From contig NZ_CP042431.1 of the NCBI RefSeq assembly GCF_007970185.1, forward strand, positions 1,426,001 through 1,490,000: a stretch of 64,000 nucleotides of DNA. The letters are read 5' to 3'. How positions within the stretch are numbered: position 1 is the first letter of the stretch; every line of letters begins with the position of its first letter. This DNA is from Pseudobacter ginsenosidimutans (GTDB lineage Bacteria > Bacteroidota > Bacteroidia > Chitinophagales > Chitinophagaceae). The position numbers and the translations under genes were made by a program. Below the pieces are notes generated by a model. The model saw only the letters and a program-made list of their open reading frames with translations. It was not told the DNA's origin and did not search any database. Shown piece after piece: positions 35,930 to 44,223 of this stretch.

Positions 35930-37729
35930 TTATAACGGATACTTGTTCTCTCCGATCAGTCTCTTCGCGATCCTTCTTCTGGCTTCCTTGCTGTTGAAGG
36001 GGTCAGCCTTGGTGAAGCGTTTCAATCCCAGCAGCATCATGCGCTGTTCGTCACCTTCCGCAAAAGAGTTGATGGCATCTTTGCCGGCCTTGTTAATTCT
36101 GTCTGCTGCATCATAGAGATAGGTCTGCATGATATCGCTTTCGTATTGAACAGCATCAGCGCCTTTCATTTCCGACAGCTTCATCACACGAAGCAATGCG
36201 CTTTCTGCATTGAATGTTTCGATGGCCATATCAGCAATATTCATCAGGAGCTCTTGCTCATTCTCGATCTTCATCATCAGTTTCTGAACGGCAGCACCTG
36301 CTGTCATCAGGATGGCTTTCTTGAAATTGGCGATCAGCTTGCGCTCTTTTGCAAAAGGCGCTTCATCATCGGAGCCAAAATCAGGAATGCTCATCAGTTC
36401 CTTTTGAACGTTCATAGCAGGTCCCATCAGGTCCAGCTTGCCTTTCATCGCACGTTTCAGTACCATGTCAACGGTCAGCAAACGGTTGATCTCATTGGTG
36501 CCTTCGTAAATGCGGTTGATACGGCTGTCGCGATAAGCTTTGGAGATCACATATTCATCGCTGTAACCATTGCCTCCATGCACCTGCACGCCTTCATCCA
36601 CTACAAAGTCCAGCATTTCACTGCCACTCACTTTCAGGATCGCACACTCGATGGCGTATTCTTCTGCAGCGCCCAGCAGTGATTCATTGAACGGCTTGCC
36701 GGCTTTCAGCATTTCATTTTCTTTATCATCGATCCATTTGGAGGTACGATAGAGAGAGCTTTCGTTCACCCACATTTTGATAGCCATTTCAGACAGCTTG
36801 TGCTGAATAGCGCCAAAATTGGCGATGGCAGTTTTGAATTGCTCACGGGTATTCGCATACTGGATGCTGGTAGTAGCAGCGCGTTTTGCCCCACCCAGTG
36901 CAGCAGCACAGAGTTTCAAACGACCAATGTTCAGGATGTTGAACGCAATGATATGACCTCTTCCGATCTCACCCAGCACGTTCTCTACAGGCACTTTACA
37001 GTCCTGGAAATAGAGTTGTACAGTTGATGATCCCTTAATGCCCATCTTATGCTCTTCAGGCCCCTGCGTAAATCCTTCGAAACCTCTTTCAACAATGAAG
37101 CCGGTGAATTTATCGCCATCGATCTTGGCGAATACTGTGTATACATCTGCAAAACCACCGTTGGTGATCCAGCATTTTTGTCCGTTGAGTAAATAATATT
37201 TTCCGTCATCGCTGAGCTTGGCGGTGGTTTTGGCGCCGAGCGCATCCGAACCGCTGTTGGGCTCAGTGAGTCCGTATGCTCCTTTCCATTCTCCCGTTGC
37301 AAGTTTGGTGATGTATTTTTCTTTCTGTGCTTCTGTTCCGAAATACAGGATCGGCAGTGTGCCGATTCCGGTGTGCGCAGCTACAGCCACGGAAAAAGAA
37401 AATCCTCCGCCAAGCCCTTCATTCACCAGCGTGCTGGTGATGAAATCCTTGCCGAGACCGCCATATTGTTCCGGGATGGAAGTGCCGAGCAGGCCCTGTT
37501 CTCCGGCTTTTGCCACCAGAGATGGCATCAGCCCCTGTTCCAGTTTATCGATACGTTCGAGAATGGGGATCACTTCTGCATCGAGAAAGGATATACACAT
37601 ATCCTTTACCATTTTCTGCTCTTCATTGAAATCTTCCGGGATGAAGGTATCTGAAGGAGCGCTTTCCCTGATCAGCCATTCACCGCCTTTCAGAACGGTA
37701 TTTTGCTGGGTTGCTGTTGCACTGCTCAT
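35930..37729 (-). CDS. Acyl-CoA dehydrogenase (very-long-chain-like, C-terminally extended)
   Basis: 599 residues, about 200 longer than short-chain enzymes and close to VLCAD/ACAD9 organisation. The core contains YGGLGKDFITSTLVNE, the FAD-binding YGLTEPNSGSDALG and WITNGG, and the catalytic base Glu in YRDSRINRIYEGTNEINR. The extra C-terminal helical domain (residues about 440-599) is typical of the long form. It catalyses the first step of fatty acid beta-oxidation. The MarR gene 38 bases upstream is probably its co-transcribed regulator. Confidence 0.93.
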   Translation of the reverse strand: MSSATATQQNTVLKGGEWLIRESAPSDTFIPEDFNEEQKMVKDMCISFLDAEVIPILERIDKLEQGLMPSLVAKAGEQGLLGTSIPEQYGGLGKDFITSTLVNEGLGGGFSFSVAVAAHTGIGTLPILYFGTEAQKEKYITKLATGEWKGAYGLTEPNSGSDALGAKTTAKLSDDGKYYLLNGQKCWITNGGFADVYTVFAKIDGDKFTGFIVERGFEGFTQGPEEHKMGIKGSSTVQLYFQDCKVPVENVLGEIGRGHIIAFNILNIGRLKLCAAALGGAKRAATTSIQYANTREQFKTAIANFGAIQHKLSEMAIKMWVNESSLYRTSKWIDDKENEMLKAGKPFNESLLGAAEEYAIECAILKVSGSEMLDFVVDEGVQVHGGNGYSDEYVISKAYRDSRINRIYEGTNEINRLLTVDMVLKRAMKGKLDLMGPAMNVQKELMSIPDFGSDDEAPFAKERKLIANFKKAILMTAGAAVQKLMMKIENEQELLMNIADMAIETFNAESALLRVMKLSEMKGADAVQYESDIMQTYLYDAADRINKAGKDAINSFAEGDEQRMMLLGLKRFTKADPFNSKEARRRIAKRLIGENKYPL

Positions 37730-37767
37730 ATGGACAATTTTATAAAGTGAATATTATGGATGAAAGT

Positions 37768-38208
37768 CTATTTCAAATTATCGTACACGATCTGTAAAAC
37801 TTCTTTACAAATATCTACGCGGTCTGTAGGAACGCCTTCCAGCGCTTCGTTCAACGTGTGCTCTGCCAGGCTCATGGTCTCTTCCTGTAATTTCTGTGCC
37901 TGTTTGGTGAGATACACCATATTCATCCGGCGGTCAGAAGAAGAAGGAACCCTTTTCACCAGCTGCAGTTTTTCGAGATTATCCACCAGCCTCGTAATAC
38001 TGGGCTTGTCGCGAAAAGTGGCATTACACAATTCCTGCTGACTGATCCCATCCTGTTTCCACAAATGATATAACACACTCCATTGCTCGATGGTTAAATT
38101 CAATCCCGCAGCATTGAACTTTTTCTGCAATCTTCTTGCGATGGCAGTAGAAGCCTTACCTGTGATGAAACTATATAATTCTCCTTTCTTGAATTGGTTG
38201 TTTGGCAT
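37768..38208 (-). CDS. MarR family transcriptional regulator
   Basis: 146 residues, one winged helix-turn-helix domain: LTIEQWSVLYHLWKQDGISQQELC, the recognition helix KPSITRLVDNLEKLQLVKR and the wing with SSSDRRMNMVYLT. MarR dimers usually repress neighbouring genes until a small phenolic or fatty acid-type ligand binds. Position upstream of the acyl-CoA dehydrogenase suggests a lipid-related ligand, but this is inference from location. Confidence 0.9.
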   Translation of the reverse strand: MPNNQFKKGELYSFITGKASTAIARRLQKKFNAAGLNLTIEQWSVLYHLWKQDGISQQELCNATFRDKPSITRLVDNLEKLQLVKRVPSSSDRRMNMVYLTKQAQKLQEETMSLAEHTLNEALEGVPTDRVDICKEVLQIVYDNLK

Positions 38209-38211
38209 ATC

Positions 38212-38225
38212 GTTGTTTATGCAAC
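38212..38225. promoter_or_regulatory. Candidate operator GTTG-N6-CAAC upstream of marR
   Basis: An inverted repeat of four plus four bases lies four bases before the marR ATG. Its position fits autoregulation by the MarR protein; the symmetry is short and could be chance. Confidence 0.25.
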
Positions 38226-38414
38226 TAATCGAATGTAGGATTTTTAGCCGGTTCCTGCAAGTTTTCCGTTATAAATTTTTGTGTTGCCCCAATCTCCGCA
38301 GGTTCCCCGGAAATCCGCGCGGCAAGCAGGATTTTTTGTACTTTTAATTACTCCCTTCCTTTGATTTACCAGCCCTGTACGCACCCTGGAACATACCCCT
38401 AAACATCGTTCAGC

Positions 38415-39659
38415 ATGAATCGATTGCATCTGATTTGCCTGATGCTGCTGGCTGGTTGCCTGTCTGCATCTTCACAATACCGCGTTGCGGTGGTTGGCTC
38501 TTCCACTGCCGGAGGCACAGGAGCCTGGCCCCTGGACAGCTCATGGGTGAACAGGTTCAATCAATATTACAAACACAAGCTCCGGATAGTAGACAGCACT
38601 TACACACTGGCTGTTGGCGGTTACCCGGTCTACAAGGGAATGCCCAGCAGCTATGTACCGCCACCGGATCGCGACGGCCCGGACCATAGCAAGAACGTGA
38701 CCCGCGCCAATGCACAACTGGCCGGCCTTCCACTGCCTTACAACGGGATCGTGTTCATCAATTATCCATCCAACAAGTATGAGGAATACAGCATTGCTGA
38801 GATCATGATATGCCTGCAAACCATTTATGATTCGGTATTGAAGGAAGGTCATCGTTGTTATATCATCACCACACAACCCAGGAGCGGTGGCATTTGGGAC
38901 AATCCTTCGCTGAAAAGAAAACTGGCAGTGATCAAAGATTCCATCATCAATCGCTTTGGCACGCAGACAATCAATTTCTATGATGGTCTCTATAATCCTG
39001 CAGACAGCACCATCCTGACAAAATTCCACTCAGGCGATGGCATCCATTTCAATAACGAAGGGCACCGCGAGCTGTTTGAAAGAGTGCGGGCAAAGAATGT
39101 TTTCAATATTGTGTTACCGGTGAAGCTGGAGGCTTTCAACGGAGAATGCAGAAATGACAGGATATCACTGCAATGGACAGCCGAATGTACAGATCCCAAT
39201 ACAGCATTCATTGTTCAGCGAAGTGAAGACGGGAAATTGTACAACAATCTTGGGGAACTGAAGGCCACCGCTACCCAGGCCAGCTCTTACCGGTATATAG
39301 ATTCAACCCCGCTGCCGGGAAAGAATTTTTATCGCCTGCAGATTCAGGAAACGGCCCAGTCCATCTACTCCAATGCATTACTGATCAGGAATGCCAAACC
39401 AGGACTGGTACTGAACAGGCTCTACCCCAATCCCGCAAACCAGCCCATGCTGGTGGCCGAGCTCATTGCGGCGCAGAATTATCCGGGTACAGTGAATATT
39501 CTCAGCATCAGCGGCCTTTCCTTCATGAGCCGGGAAACGCACTTCAAGAAAGGGGAAATGCAGCTCTGGCTACCGGTTGAATACCTCCCCGGCGGTCAGT
39601 ATGTACTCAGTATCCGTTATGGCGACGGGCAGTCCATTCTCCGCAGCTTCAGCAAGTAG
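38415..39659 (+). CDS. SGNH/GDSL hydrolase with T9SS sorting domain
   Basis: 414 residues with a signal peptide (LHLICLMLLAGCLSASSQ). The SGNH domain (residues about 22-235) shows the nucleophile Ser in VVGSSTAGG and the Asp-His pair in GDGIHFNNEGH. Then comes a fibronectin-like spacer (LEAFNGECRNDRISLQWTAE) and a C-terminal type IX sorting domain with LYPNPANQP and GQYVLSIRYGDGQ. The protein should be exported across the outer membrane as a surface esterase. Substrate unknown; acetylated or acylated glycans are a common target of the family. Confidence 0.85.
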   Translation: MNRLHLICLMLLAGCLSASSQYRVAVVGSSTAGGTGAWPLDSSWVNRFNQYYKHKLRIVDSTYTLAVGGYPVYKGMPSSYVPPPDRDGPDHSKNVTRANAQLAGLPLPYNGIVFINYPSNKYEEYSIAEIMICLQTIYDSVLKEGHRCYIITTQPRSGGIWDNPSLKRKLAVIKDSIINRFGTQTINFYDGLYNPADSTILTKFHSGDGIHFNNEGHRELFERVRAKNVFNIVLPVKLEAFNGECRNDRISLQWTAECTDPNTAFIVQRSEDGKLYNNLGELKATATQASSYRYIDSTPLPGKNFYRLQIQETAQSIYSNALLIRNAKPGLVLNRLYPNPANQPMLVAELIAAQNYPGTVNILSISGLSFMSRETHFKKGEMQLWLPVEYLPGGQYVLSIRYGDGQSILRSFSK

Positions 39660-39672
39660 AAAAAAAGATTAG

Positions 39673-39680
39673 TAGATTTG
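39673..39680 (+). promoter_or_regulatory. -7 box TAGATTTG of an alpha/beta hydrolase gene
   Basis: Exact TAnnTTTG match 11 bases before the ATG at 39691, implying a very short leader. Confidence 0.5.
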
Positions 39681-39690
39681 GCGCTGTTCC

Positions 39691-40509
39691 ATGCAGTCAG
39701 CCATTCTATTATATAAGCAATCGTCTGTTCATTACCGGTATGGCGGTAAGGGATCTCAATTGTTGCTGTGCCTGCATGGTTATGGCGAAACCGCCAACAG
39801 CTTCGACTTCCTGGAAACTCATCTTGGTTCGGCATATTCCATCATCGCAATCGATCTGCCCTTCCATGGCCTGACGCAATGGAAGGAAGGTTTGGATTTC
39901 AAAGTGCAGGATCTTACTGTCATTGTACGAGCCATTCTTACTGCAAGAGGCTGGTCGTCCGATGCTGCATTCACGCTGATGGGTTTCAGTATGGGCGGCC
40001 GCGCTGCACTCTCGTTGCTGCAAGCCCTGCCGCAACAGGTACAACGGTTAGTATTGTTAGCTCCTGATGGTCTCAAAGTGAACCGCTGGTACTGGCTGGC
40101 CACTCAAACCCTGATCGGCAACGGACTTTTTCGTTTCACTATGCACTATCCCGGCTGGTTCTTCTTTATCCTCAACACAGGCAATAAACTGAAACTGATC
40201 AACCAGAGCATCTACAAATTCACCAGGTATTATATACATGATGCAGCTATCAGGAAAGAACTCTACAACAGGTGGATCTGCATGCGTCATATTACACCGG
40301 ACCTCAAAATTATCAGGGATGCCGTGCGACAATACAAGATCCCTGTTCGACTCTTATATGGAAAATACGATCGCATCATATTGACGCAACCTGCTGAACG
40401 CTTCCGCAAAGGCATTGAAGAATGGTGCACCATCAGCATTTTGCCCGCAGGGCACCAGGTGTTGCAGGAAAAACATATCGATGCCATTGCGGAATCACTT
40501 CGTGTTTAG
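39691..40509 (+). CDS. Alpha/beta fold hydrolase
   Basis: 272 residues with no signal peptide, so cytoplasmic. Seen: LLLCLHGYGETANSFDFLE (HG oxyanion motif), the nucleophile elbow GFSMGGRAAL near residue 97, the acid in LLYGKYDRI and the His in LPAGHQVLQEKH. This is the MhpC/BioH-like group of small hydrolases. The substrate cannot be deduced. It stands as a single gene before a glycosyltransferase. Confidence 0.85.
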   Translation: MQSAILLYKQSSVHYRYGGKGSQLLLCLHGYGETANSFDFLETHLGSAYSIIAIDLPFHGLTQWKEGLDFKVQDLTVIVRAILTARGWSSDAAFTLMGFSMGGRAALSLLQALPQQVQRLVLLAPDGLKVNRWYWLATQTLIGNGLFRFTMHYPGWFFFILNTGNKLKLINQSIYKFTRYYIHDAAIRKELYNRWICMRHITPDLKIIRDAVRQYKIPVRLLYGKYDRIILTQPAERFRKGIEEWCTISILPAGHQVLQEKHIDAIAESLRV

Positions 40510-40563
40510 TTGTGATTGCATGGATACAATCGTATATTTATCGCATCAACCAATATCGAACCG

Positions 40564-41715
40564 ATGCCCTTTTTTCTCCTGATATTTTTTCTTTTATTGA
40601 TCGGATATGCGGTATTGATCGGGTATTACCACAATGCCTGGAACAAACTACCCGTCTACACTCCGCCGGAAGATGCACCCACTGCATCTGTGACGGTGAT
40701 CATCCCCGCCCGCAACGAGGAAACTAATCTGCCGGTACTGATCGACTCTTTACGTCAGCAAGAATATCCCACCGGATTGTTTGAAGTGATCATTATTGAT
40801 GACCACTCTACGGATGATACATTCCGGTTGCTGGATGAAGCCAGCAAAAGCTGGTCTTCATTGAAAGTGATCCGTATGGCTGATCTGCCTGCCGATGAAA
40901 ATGCATCAACTGCTTTCAAGAAAAAAGCGATCCAGGCAGGCATCAGTCAGGCAAGCGGGCAACTCATTGTTACTTCAGATGCAGATTGCGTATTCGATAA
41001 AAAATGGCTGCATACCATCGCTTCCTATTATCAGCATACAGACGCTAAATTCATTGCCGCTCCGGTAGTGATCGAAGGGAAAGACAACCTGTTGAATATT
41101 TTTCAATCGCTCGACTTCCTTACACTACAGGGCATCACAGGTGCCTCCGTGTTCAAGCGCGCACACAGCATGTGCAACGGAGCTAACCTGGCCTACGAGA
41201 AATCGGCCTTTGAAGAAGTGAATGGCTTTGAAAAAATTGATCATCTTCCTTCAGGGGACGATATGTTCCTCATGCATAAGATCTTCACCCGCTATCCTGA
41301 GAAAGTATTTTACTGCAAGAGCAAAACAGCCATTGTGAGAACAGCTCCGGTGGATAGCTGGAAAGCTTTCTTCCAGCAACGTATCCGCTGGGCCAGCAAA
41401 GCAGACAGCTATGACGACAAGCGCATTTTCTGGGCGCTCCTTTTGGTGTACCTGGCTAACCTGGGATTCCTCATCCTCTTCATCATGGGATTCTGGAAGC
41501 CACTGGCATTTTTCTTCTGCATCATTTTGCTACTGGCCAAGATGCTGATCGAATTTCCTTTTGTGAATTCCGTGGCCATCTTCTTCGGGCAGCAACGGCG
41601 CATGAAATATTTCCTTGTATTGCAACCACTGCATATCCTCTATACCATCATTGCAGGCTGGCTGGGCAAATTCGGTCATTATGAATGGAAGGGCAGAAAG
41701 GTGTCGAAGCGATGA
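40564..41715 (+). CDS. Membrane glycosyltransferase family 2
   Basis: 383 residues. One N-terminal transmembrane helix (PFFLLIFFLLLIGYAVLIGYY), a cytoplasmic GT-A domain and two or three C-terminal helices. Motifs: VTVIIPARNEETNLPVL, IIDDHSTDDT, SDADCVF, SGDDMFLMHKI and the processive-type QQRIRWASK. The architecture matches synthases that polymerise or transfer sugars at the membrane, related to poly-GlcNAc and hyaluronan synthases. The frame begins at a TTG at 40516; the ATG at 40564 starts the first helix. Product unknown. Confidence 0.85.
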   Translation: MPFFLLIFFLLLIGYAVLIGYYHNAWNKLPVYTPPEDAPTASVTVIIPARNEETNLPVLIDSLRQQEYPTGLFEVIIIDDHSTDDTFRLLDEASKSWSSLKVIRMADLPADENASTAFKKKAIQAGISQASGQLIVTSDADCVFDKKWLHTIASYYQHTDAKFIAAPVVIEGKDNLLNIFQSLDFLTLQGITGASVFKRAHSMCNGANLAYEKSAFEEVNGFEKIDHLPSGDDMFLMHKIFTRYPEKVFYCKSKTAIVRTAPVDSWKAFFQQRIRWASKADSYDDKRIFWALLLVYLANLGFLILFIMGFWKPLAFFFCIILLLAKMLIEFPFVNSVAIFFGQQRRMKYFLVLQPLHILYTIIAGWLGKFGHYEWKGRKVSKR

Positions 41716-41744
41716 AATACCGGATAAAATTGTAATTTCCACAC

Positions 41745-42815
41745 ATGGCTGCAGAAGCTTCCCGAAATACATGGAGAAGATTACGAAAAAACAAAGGCGC
41801 GCTGTTTGGCATGGGCATCATCCTGCTATCTGTACTCACCGCCCTCTTTGCCTATTTCATTTCGCCGGACGGCACACCTGATGCCAACAGGATGATCGTT
41901 GAGATCGGTGGACAAAAGCCTGGATTCAAACAGCAATTTCTCCAGCTTCCCAAATCACCCGTCCCTCCCAAAGTTTCTTTTTTTCAGCGATTGCTACGCG
42001 GACAGGAAGACCAGTTCCATTTTACTCCCATCAGTTCCTATACCACTACCGGCGACAGCCTGATCATTCAGCAATATATCGATGAAGGTGTAACAGAAAG
42101 AGTAGCGTATTCCATTCATACGCCTGGCTGGAAAGTAAGCGGGCAAACATTTCACCTGGGCACAGACAAATATGGCAGAGACATTCTCAGCCGGCTGCTG
42201 GTGGGAGTTCGTGTGAGCCTTAGCGTTGGATTGGTGACTGTATTGATCTCCCTGAGCATCGGCGTACTCCTGGGTGCGCTGGCAGGTTATTTCAGGGGCA
42301 AGGTGGACGATGCCATCATGTGGTTCATCAATGTGATCTGGAGCATTCCCACCCTGCTGCTGGTATTTGCCATTACACTGATGCTTGGCAAAGGATTCTG
42401 GCAGGTGTTCATCGCCATTGGATTGACCATGTGGGTGAATGTAGCGCGGATCATTCGCGGGCAGGTGATGAGCGTGAGGGAAATGGAATACGTGGAAGCT
42501 GCCAGGGCGCTGGGTTACGTACATGGTCGGATTTTGTTCAGGCATGTTTTGCCCAATGTGATGGGCCCGGTTACAGTAGTGGCCGCCTCCAATTTTGCAT
42601 CGGCTATCGTGATCGAAGCGGGCCTCAGCTTCCTGGGCGTTGGTGTTCAGCCGCCACAACCCAGCTGGGGGCTGATGATCAAAGAGAATTATAATTTCAT
42701 CATCACCAATAATCCAATGCTGGCGCTTGCTCCGGGCTTTGCCATTATGTTACTGGTACTGGCATTCAATATGCTTGGAAATGGATTGAGAGATGCGCTC
42801 GAAGTGAGAGGATAA
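41745..42815 (+). CDS. OppC/DppC-type ABC transporter permease (orphan)
   Basis: 356 residues. The first helix (GALFGMGIILLSVLTALFAYFI) is followed by about 100 residues of insert, then the core HLGTDKYGRDILSRLLVGVRVSL and the ATPase-coupling EAARALGYVHGRILFRHVLPN, ending in GLSFLGVGVQPPQPSWGLM, all typical of dipeptide/oligopeptide permease C subunits. No OppA, OppB, OppD or OppF is adjacent, so its partners lie elsewhere. The soluble insert between helices 1 and 2 is longer than in the E. coli proteins. Confidence 0.9.
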   Translation: MAAEASRNTWRRLRKNKGALFGMGIILLSVLTALFAYFISPDGTPDANRMIVEIGGQKPGFKQQFLQLPKSPVPPKVSFFQRLLRGQEDQFHFTPISSYTTTGDSLIIQQYIDEGVTERVAYSIHTPGWKVSGQTFHLGTDKYGRDILSRLLVGVRVSLSVGLVTVLISLSIGVLLGALAGYFRGKVDDAIMWFINVIWSIPTLLLVFAITLMLGKGFWQVFIAIGLTMWVNVARIIRGQVMSVREMEYVEAARALGYVHGRILFRHVLPNVMGPVTVVAASNFASAIVIEAGLSFLGVGVQPPQPSWGLMIKENYNFIITNNPMLALAPGFAIMLLVLAFNMLGNGLRDALEVRG

Positions 42816-42819
42816 CAAC

Positions 42820-42845
42820 AAAAAAGCGCACCGTTGCGGATGCGC
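42820..42845 (-). terminator. Intrinsic terminator of the small lipoprotein gene
   Basis: On the minus strand GCGCATCCG pairs with CGGTGCGC (one bulged base) and is followed by TTTTTTG. It lies between convergent genes and may slow both transcripts. Confidence 0.75.
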
Positions 42846-42869
42846 CTGTTACAATTTTATTTGGTGCGA

Positions 42870-43295
42870 TTATTTTCTGATATAGCGGAAAGTGCCTGTC
42901 CATTTGTTGGTTGGGCAATTTTTTGAAGTAACGGTAACCTGCACTACTGCAGTGATTCCGGCAGGTGTACCGGTGATAGTAACATTGTTTACCCCTGCTG
43001 TTACAGAAGCAGGATTTGCCTCGAAGAACTGGGCATTGGTGGCATCATTCTTTGCCACCACATTGATGGTAGCGCCTGCTGCAGGAAAGCCTGCCGTAAT
43101 ATTGATAGTTACAGGAAAGGTAGCATCAACCTGTGCAGGAGCGGTAGTGTTGATCGCCGGAATGGTGGTTACTGCCAGTTTGGTTTCTGAACAAGGGTCC
43201 GGAGGTGTGGGACCGTCATCTCCGCCTTTGTCGCTACATTGAATAAAGGTCAGTGACACAAAAGCCAGTAAAACAGCAGCCAACAATTTTTTCAT
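42870..43295 (-). CDS. Small lipoprotein of unknown function
   Basis: 141 residues. The signal peptide ends in LTFIQC, a lipobox, and the mature N-terminus CSDKGGDDGP is acidic like Bacteroidota surface-export signals. The rest is one immunoglobulin-like beta domain (VTINITAGFPAAGATINVVAKN, VTITGTPAGITAVVQVTVTS). Surface location is inferred. No named family recognised. Confidence 0.7.
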   Translation of the reverse strand: MKKLLAAVLLAFVSLTFIQCSDKGGDDGPTPPDPCSETKLAVTTIPAINTTAPAQVDATFPVTINITAGFPAAGATINVVAKNDATNAQFFEANPASVTAGVNNVTITGTPAGITAVVQVTVTSKNCPTNKWTGTFRYIRK

Positions 43296-43378
43296 ACAAA
43301 GTAGATTGGGGTCTATAATAACGATCCGTCTCTAAAAATAATATTTATTCCTTCGCCGTAAAACAAATATTTCTGGAA

Positions 43379-43849
43379 TTACGATGTATATACCTGAACA
43401 TTACGACTAAAGGATTCTTCCAGCGAAATAAAGGTCTCGGTTCTTTCAATCCCTTTGATTTTCTGCAATTCATCGTGTAATACGGCACGGAGCTGATTGA
43501 TATCTTTGCAGATGATCTCGGCAAACATGCTGTAGTTGCCGGTGGTATAATTCAGGCGAATGATCTCGGGTATCTTTTGCAGTTCCCTTGCTACGGAATC
43601 ATACAGTGAGCTCTTTTCCAGGTAAATGCCGATGAAGGCGATCACATCGTAGCCGAGCTGCTTCATGTCCACATTCAATTTGGTACCTTTTACGATACCT
43701 GCTTCCTGCAGTTTTTTGATCCGCACGTGGATGGTGCCGCCCGATACAAATAATTTCTTACCCAGATCAGCATACGAAACCTCTGCATTATCGATCATTT
43801 CATGGATGATCTGAAGGTCCAGTTTGTCAAGATTCAATTTAGCAGCCAT
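43379..43849 (-). CDS. Lrp/AsnC family transcriptional regulator
   Basis: 156 residues. N-terminal helix-turn-helix (LDLQIIHEMIDNAEVSYADLGKKLFVSGGTIHVRIKKLQEAGIV) and C-terminal RAM domain (GYDVIAFIGIYLEKSSLYDSVARELQKIPEI, TTGNYSMFAEIIC). It senses amino acids or related effectors as an octameric ring. It is divergent from the candidate tRNA-like RNA, with about 150 AT-rich bases between. Confidence 0.92.
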   Translation of the reverse strand: MAAKLNLDKLDLQIIHEMIDNAEVSYADLGKKLFVSGGTIHVRIKKLQEAGIVKGTKLNVDMKQLGYDVIAFIGIYLEKSSLYDSVARELQKIPEIIRLNYTTGNYSMFAEIICKDINQLRAVLHDELQKIKGIERTETFISLEESFSRNVQVYTS

Positions 43850-44000
43850 TTTACAATCGTAATTTTATAAATTTCAAAGCAACCCTGCAAATATTTGTAT
43901 AATCTCGAAACTTTCCAAATTTGTATTGAATAATTTTCAAGTAATTGCCTATTTTCTTTAATATTGCACTGTAATTAGCTCTTAACAAAACAACAGATAC

Positions 44001-44168
44001 TGTGGAGTGATGGAATTTTGGCAGACATGCCCTCTTGTCTCGGGGTGGGGGTCACAGGATAAACGTAGTGTAATGCCGGACTGGTTCACGCTGGTTCGAC
44101 TGGGGTTGACCACCGCAGGTTGCGCTATTGCTAACTGCCCCGTGGAGGTTCGAGTCCTCCCTCTACAG
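44001..44168 (+). ncRNA. Candidate tRNA-like RNA with giant variable arm
   Basis: Acceptor TGTGGAG (44001-44007) pairs with CTCTACA (44161-44167), including one G-T wobble. The D-arm ATG/CAT (44010-44012, 44026-44028) encloses a loop with the AA and GG positions of tRNA-Leu. The T-arm is perfect: GGAGG, TTCGAGT, CCTCC (44144-44160). The anticodon-like arm at 44030-44046 pairs four of five bases; read as a normal loop it would give GTC followed by T, where a purine is expected. Between it and the T-arm lie about 97 bases closed by GGGG (44047-44050) with CCCC (44138-44141), far longer than the 10-25 bases of Leu/Ser tRNAs. The insert holds near-repeats of CTGGTTC ten bases apart and no protein. 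A 13-bp terminator begins three bases later. It could be a real structured RNA or a decayed tRNA with an insertion. Confidence 0.5.
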
Positions 44169-44170
44169 CA

Positions 44171-44202
44171 AAAACCCTTCCGGATAACCGGAAGGGTTTT
44201 TT
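44171..44202. terminator. Bidirectional terminator after the tRNA-like RNA
   Basis: AAAACCCTTCCGG pairs perfectly with CCGGAAGGGTTTT around ATAA, with T-runs in both directions. It ends the RNA on the plus strand and the MutS-like operon, which stops at 44224, on the minus strand. Confidence 0.92.
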
Positions 44203-44223
44203 ATTGGAGGCAATTGAACAGGT

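Noticed and set aside
44081-44110. CTGGTTC near-repeats as a CRISPR or tandem repeat
   Set aside because: Only two good copies plus one degenerate, ten bases apart, with no spacers or cas genes.
44144-44170. tRNA 3'-end-like sequence as an integration (att) site
   Set aside because: No integrase, second copy of the 3' end or mobile-element genes in the window, and the matching acceptor 5' strand and D-arm argue for a complete RNA.
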